Source: an uncultured Odoribacter sp. (lineage in GTDB: Bacteria; Bacteroidota; Bacteroidia; Bacteroidales; Marinifilaceae). From it: DNA of 5,758 bases. Positions within the stretch are counted from its first letter, which is position 1, and every line of letters begins with the position of its first letter. A program made the translations under genes and the position numbers. Shown here one piece after another: positions 5,497 through 5,758 of this stretch. The stretch spans positions 1-5,758 of the forward strand of contig CAMWQQ010000119.1 in the NCBI GenBank assembly GCA_947176455.1, in the 5' to 3' direction. The notes under the pieces are model-generated. The model had not been told where the DNA came from and did no database searches. It worked only from the letters and a program-made list of their open reading frames with translations.

Positions 5497-5516
5497 ACCT
5501 TAATTTATTACTTTTG
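5485..5516 (+). promoter_or_regulatory. Bacteroides-type promoter for the PLP-enzyme gene
   Basis: TACTTTTG (5509-5516) matches TAnnTTTG fully; the -33 position holds TTTT (5485-5488) at a 20-bp spacing rather than TTTG. A start near 5521-5524 would leave a leader of about 36 nt before the GTG at 5559. It fires away from the bamD promoter. Confidence 0.55.
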
Positions 5517-5558
5517 TCTGGTAAATTAGCATCTACAAATTTTCAAAATACGATTGAC

Positions 5559-5758
5559 GTGGACATTTTTGAAAGAGTAAAAAAACAAAGAGGTAACATC
5601 GGCCAGTATGCCAAAGAAGCACACGGCTATTTTGCATTCCCCAAATTGGAGGGAGAAATCGGTCCCCGGATGATGTTCCGTGGCAAAGAAGTGTTAAACT
5701 GGAGTTTGAACAACTACATCGGTCTGGCAAACGACCCGGAGGTTCGCAAAGCTGACGC
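5559..5758 (+). CDS. Fold-type I PLP-dependent enzyme, 2-oxoamine synthase/aminotransferase class I-II family, 3'-truncated
   Basis: The first 66 codons of a gene that runs off the right edge. The visible N-terminus (MDIFERVKKQRG, with GTG read as Met) leads to AHGYFAFPKLEGEIGPRMMFRGKEVLNWSLNNYIGLANDPEVRKA. The segment GKEVLNWSLNNYIGLANDPEV (42-62) is the entry motif of the 2-oxoamine synthase branch (biotin BioF, Kbl, serine palmitoyltransferase and relatives), where N-N-Y-L-G-L precedes the large PLP domain. The cofactor lysine and the glycine-rich loop lie outside the window, so the substrate cannot be assigned; in Bacteroidota close relatives are usually labelled generically as aminotransferase class I/II. 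I chose GTG because the aligned N-terminus begins at MDIFER, no ATG precedes it in frame, and the distance to the -7 box is suitable. It is divergent from bamD. Confidence 0.8.
   Translation, partial: MDIFERVKKQRGNIGQYAKEAHGYFAFPKLEGEIGPRMMFRGKEVLNWSLNNYIGLANDPEVRKAD

Overview
The window looks like chromosomal core genome from a Bacteroidota bacterium, most likely the order Bacteroidales. Reasons seen in the sequence: start codons lack strong Shine-Dalgarno sites and sit behind A/T-rich DNA; three upstream regions carry the Bacteroides-type -7 box TAnnTTTG; and the omega-like polymerase subunit and the short BamD lipoprotein are of the form known from this phylum. The genus cannot be fixed from what is here. 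I see no insertion sequence, tRNA, rRNA, CRISPR array or phage gene.

Left part, plus strand (1-1152): a flavodoxin cut at its 5' end by the window edge, then a DJ-1/PfpI-family protein 16 bp downstream. They probably share a transcript and suggest a redox or stress-response pair. They converge on the pyrBI operon, with a long inverted repeat (1158-1208) between the two 3' ends.

Middle, minus strand (2844 down to 1221): pyrB and pyrI, the catalytic and regulatory chains of aspartate carbamoyltransferase, the committed step of pyrimidine synthesis. The 232-bp gap upstream of pyrB is the most interesting part of the window. It holds a consensus promoter, a 35-codon open frame starting just after it, an imperfect hairpin in mid-leader, and a strong intrinsic terminator whose loop contains the stop codon of that frame. 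This is the architecture expected of a translation-coupled attenuator, like pyrL-pyrBI of E. coli, and the small frame is easily missed in annotation.

Right part, minus strand (5297 down to 2845): bamD (outer-membrane protein assembly lipoprotein), an omega/Rpb6-type RNA polymerase subunit and coaBC (coenzyme A synthesis) lie head to tail. A canonical intrinsic terminator lies between the omega gene and coaBC and ends only 21 nt before the coaBC start, so coaBC must depend on readthrough or on a promoter inside the omega gene.

Right edge, plus strand (5559 on): the first 66 codons of a fold-type I PLP-dependent enzyme of the 2-oxoamine synthase/aminotransferase class, divergent from bamD. 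The 261-bp intergenic region holds two divergent TAnnTTTG promoters, each with a copy of one 13-bp A/T motif, so the copies form an inverted repeat.
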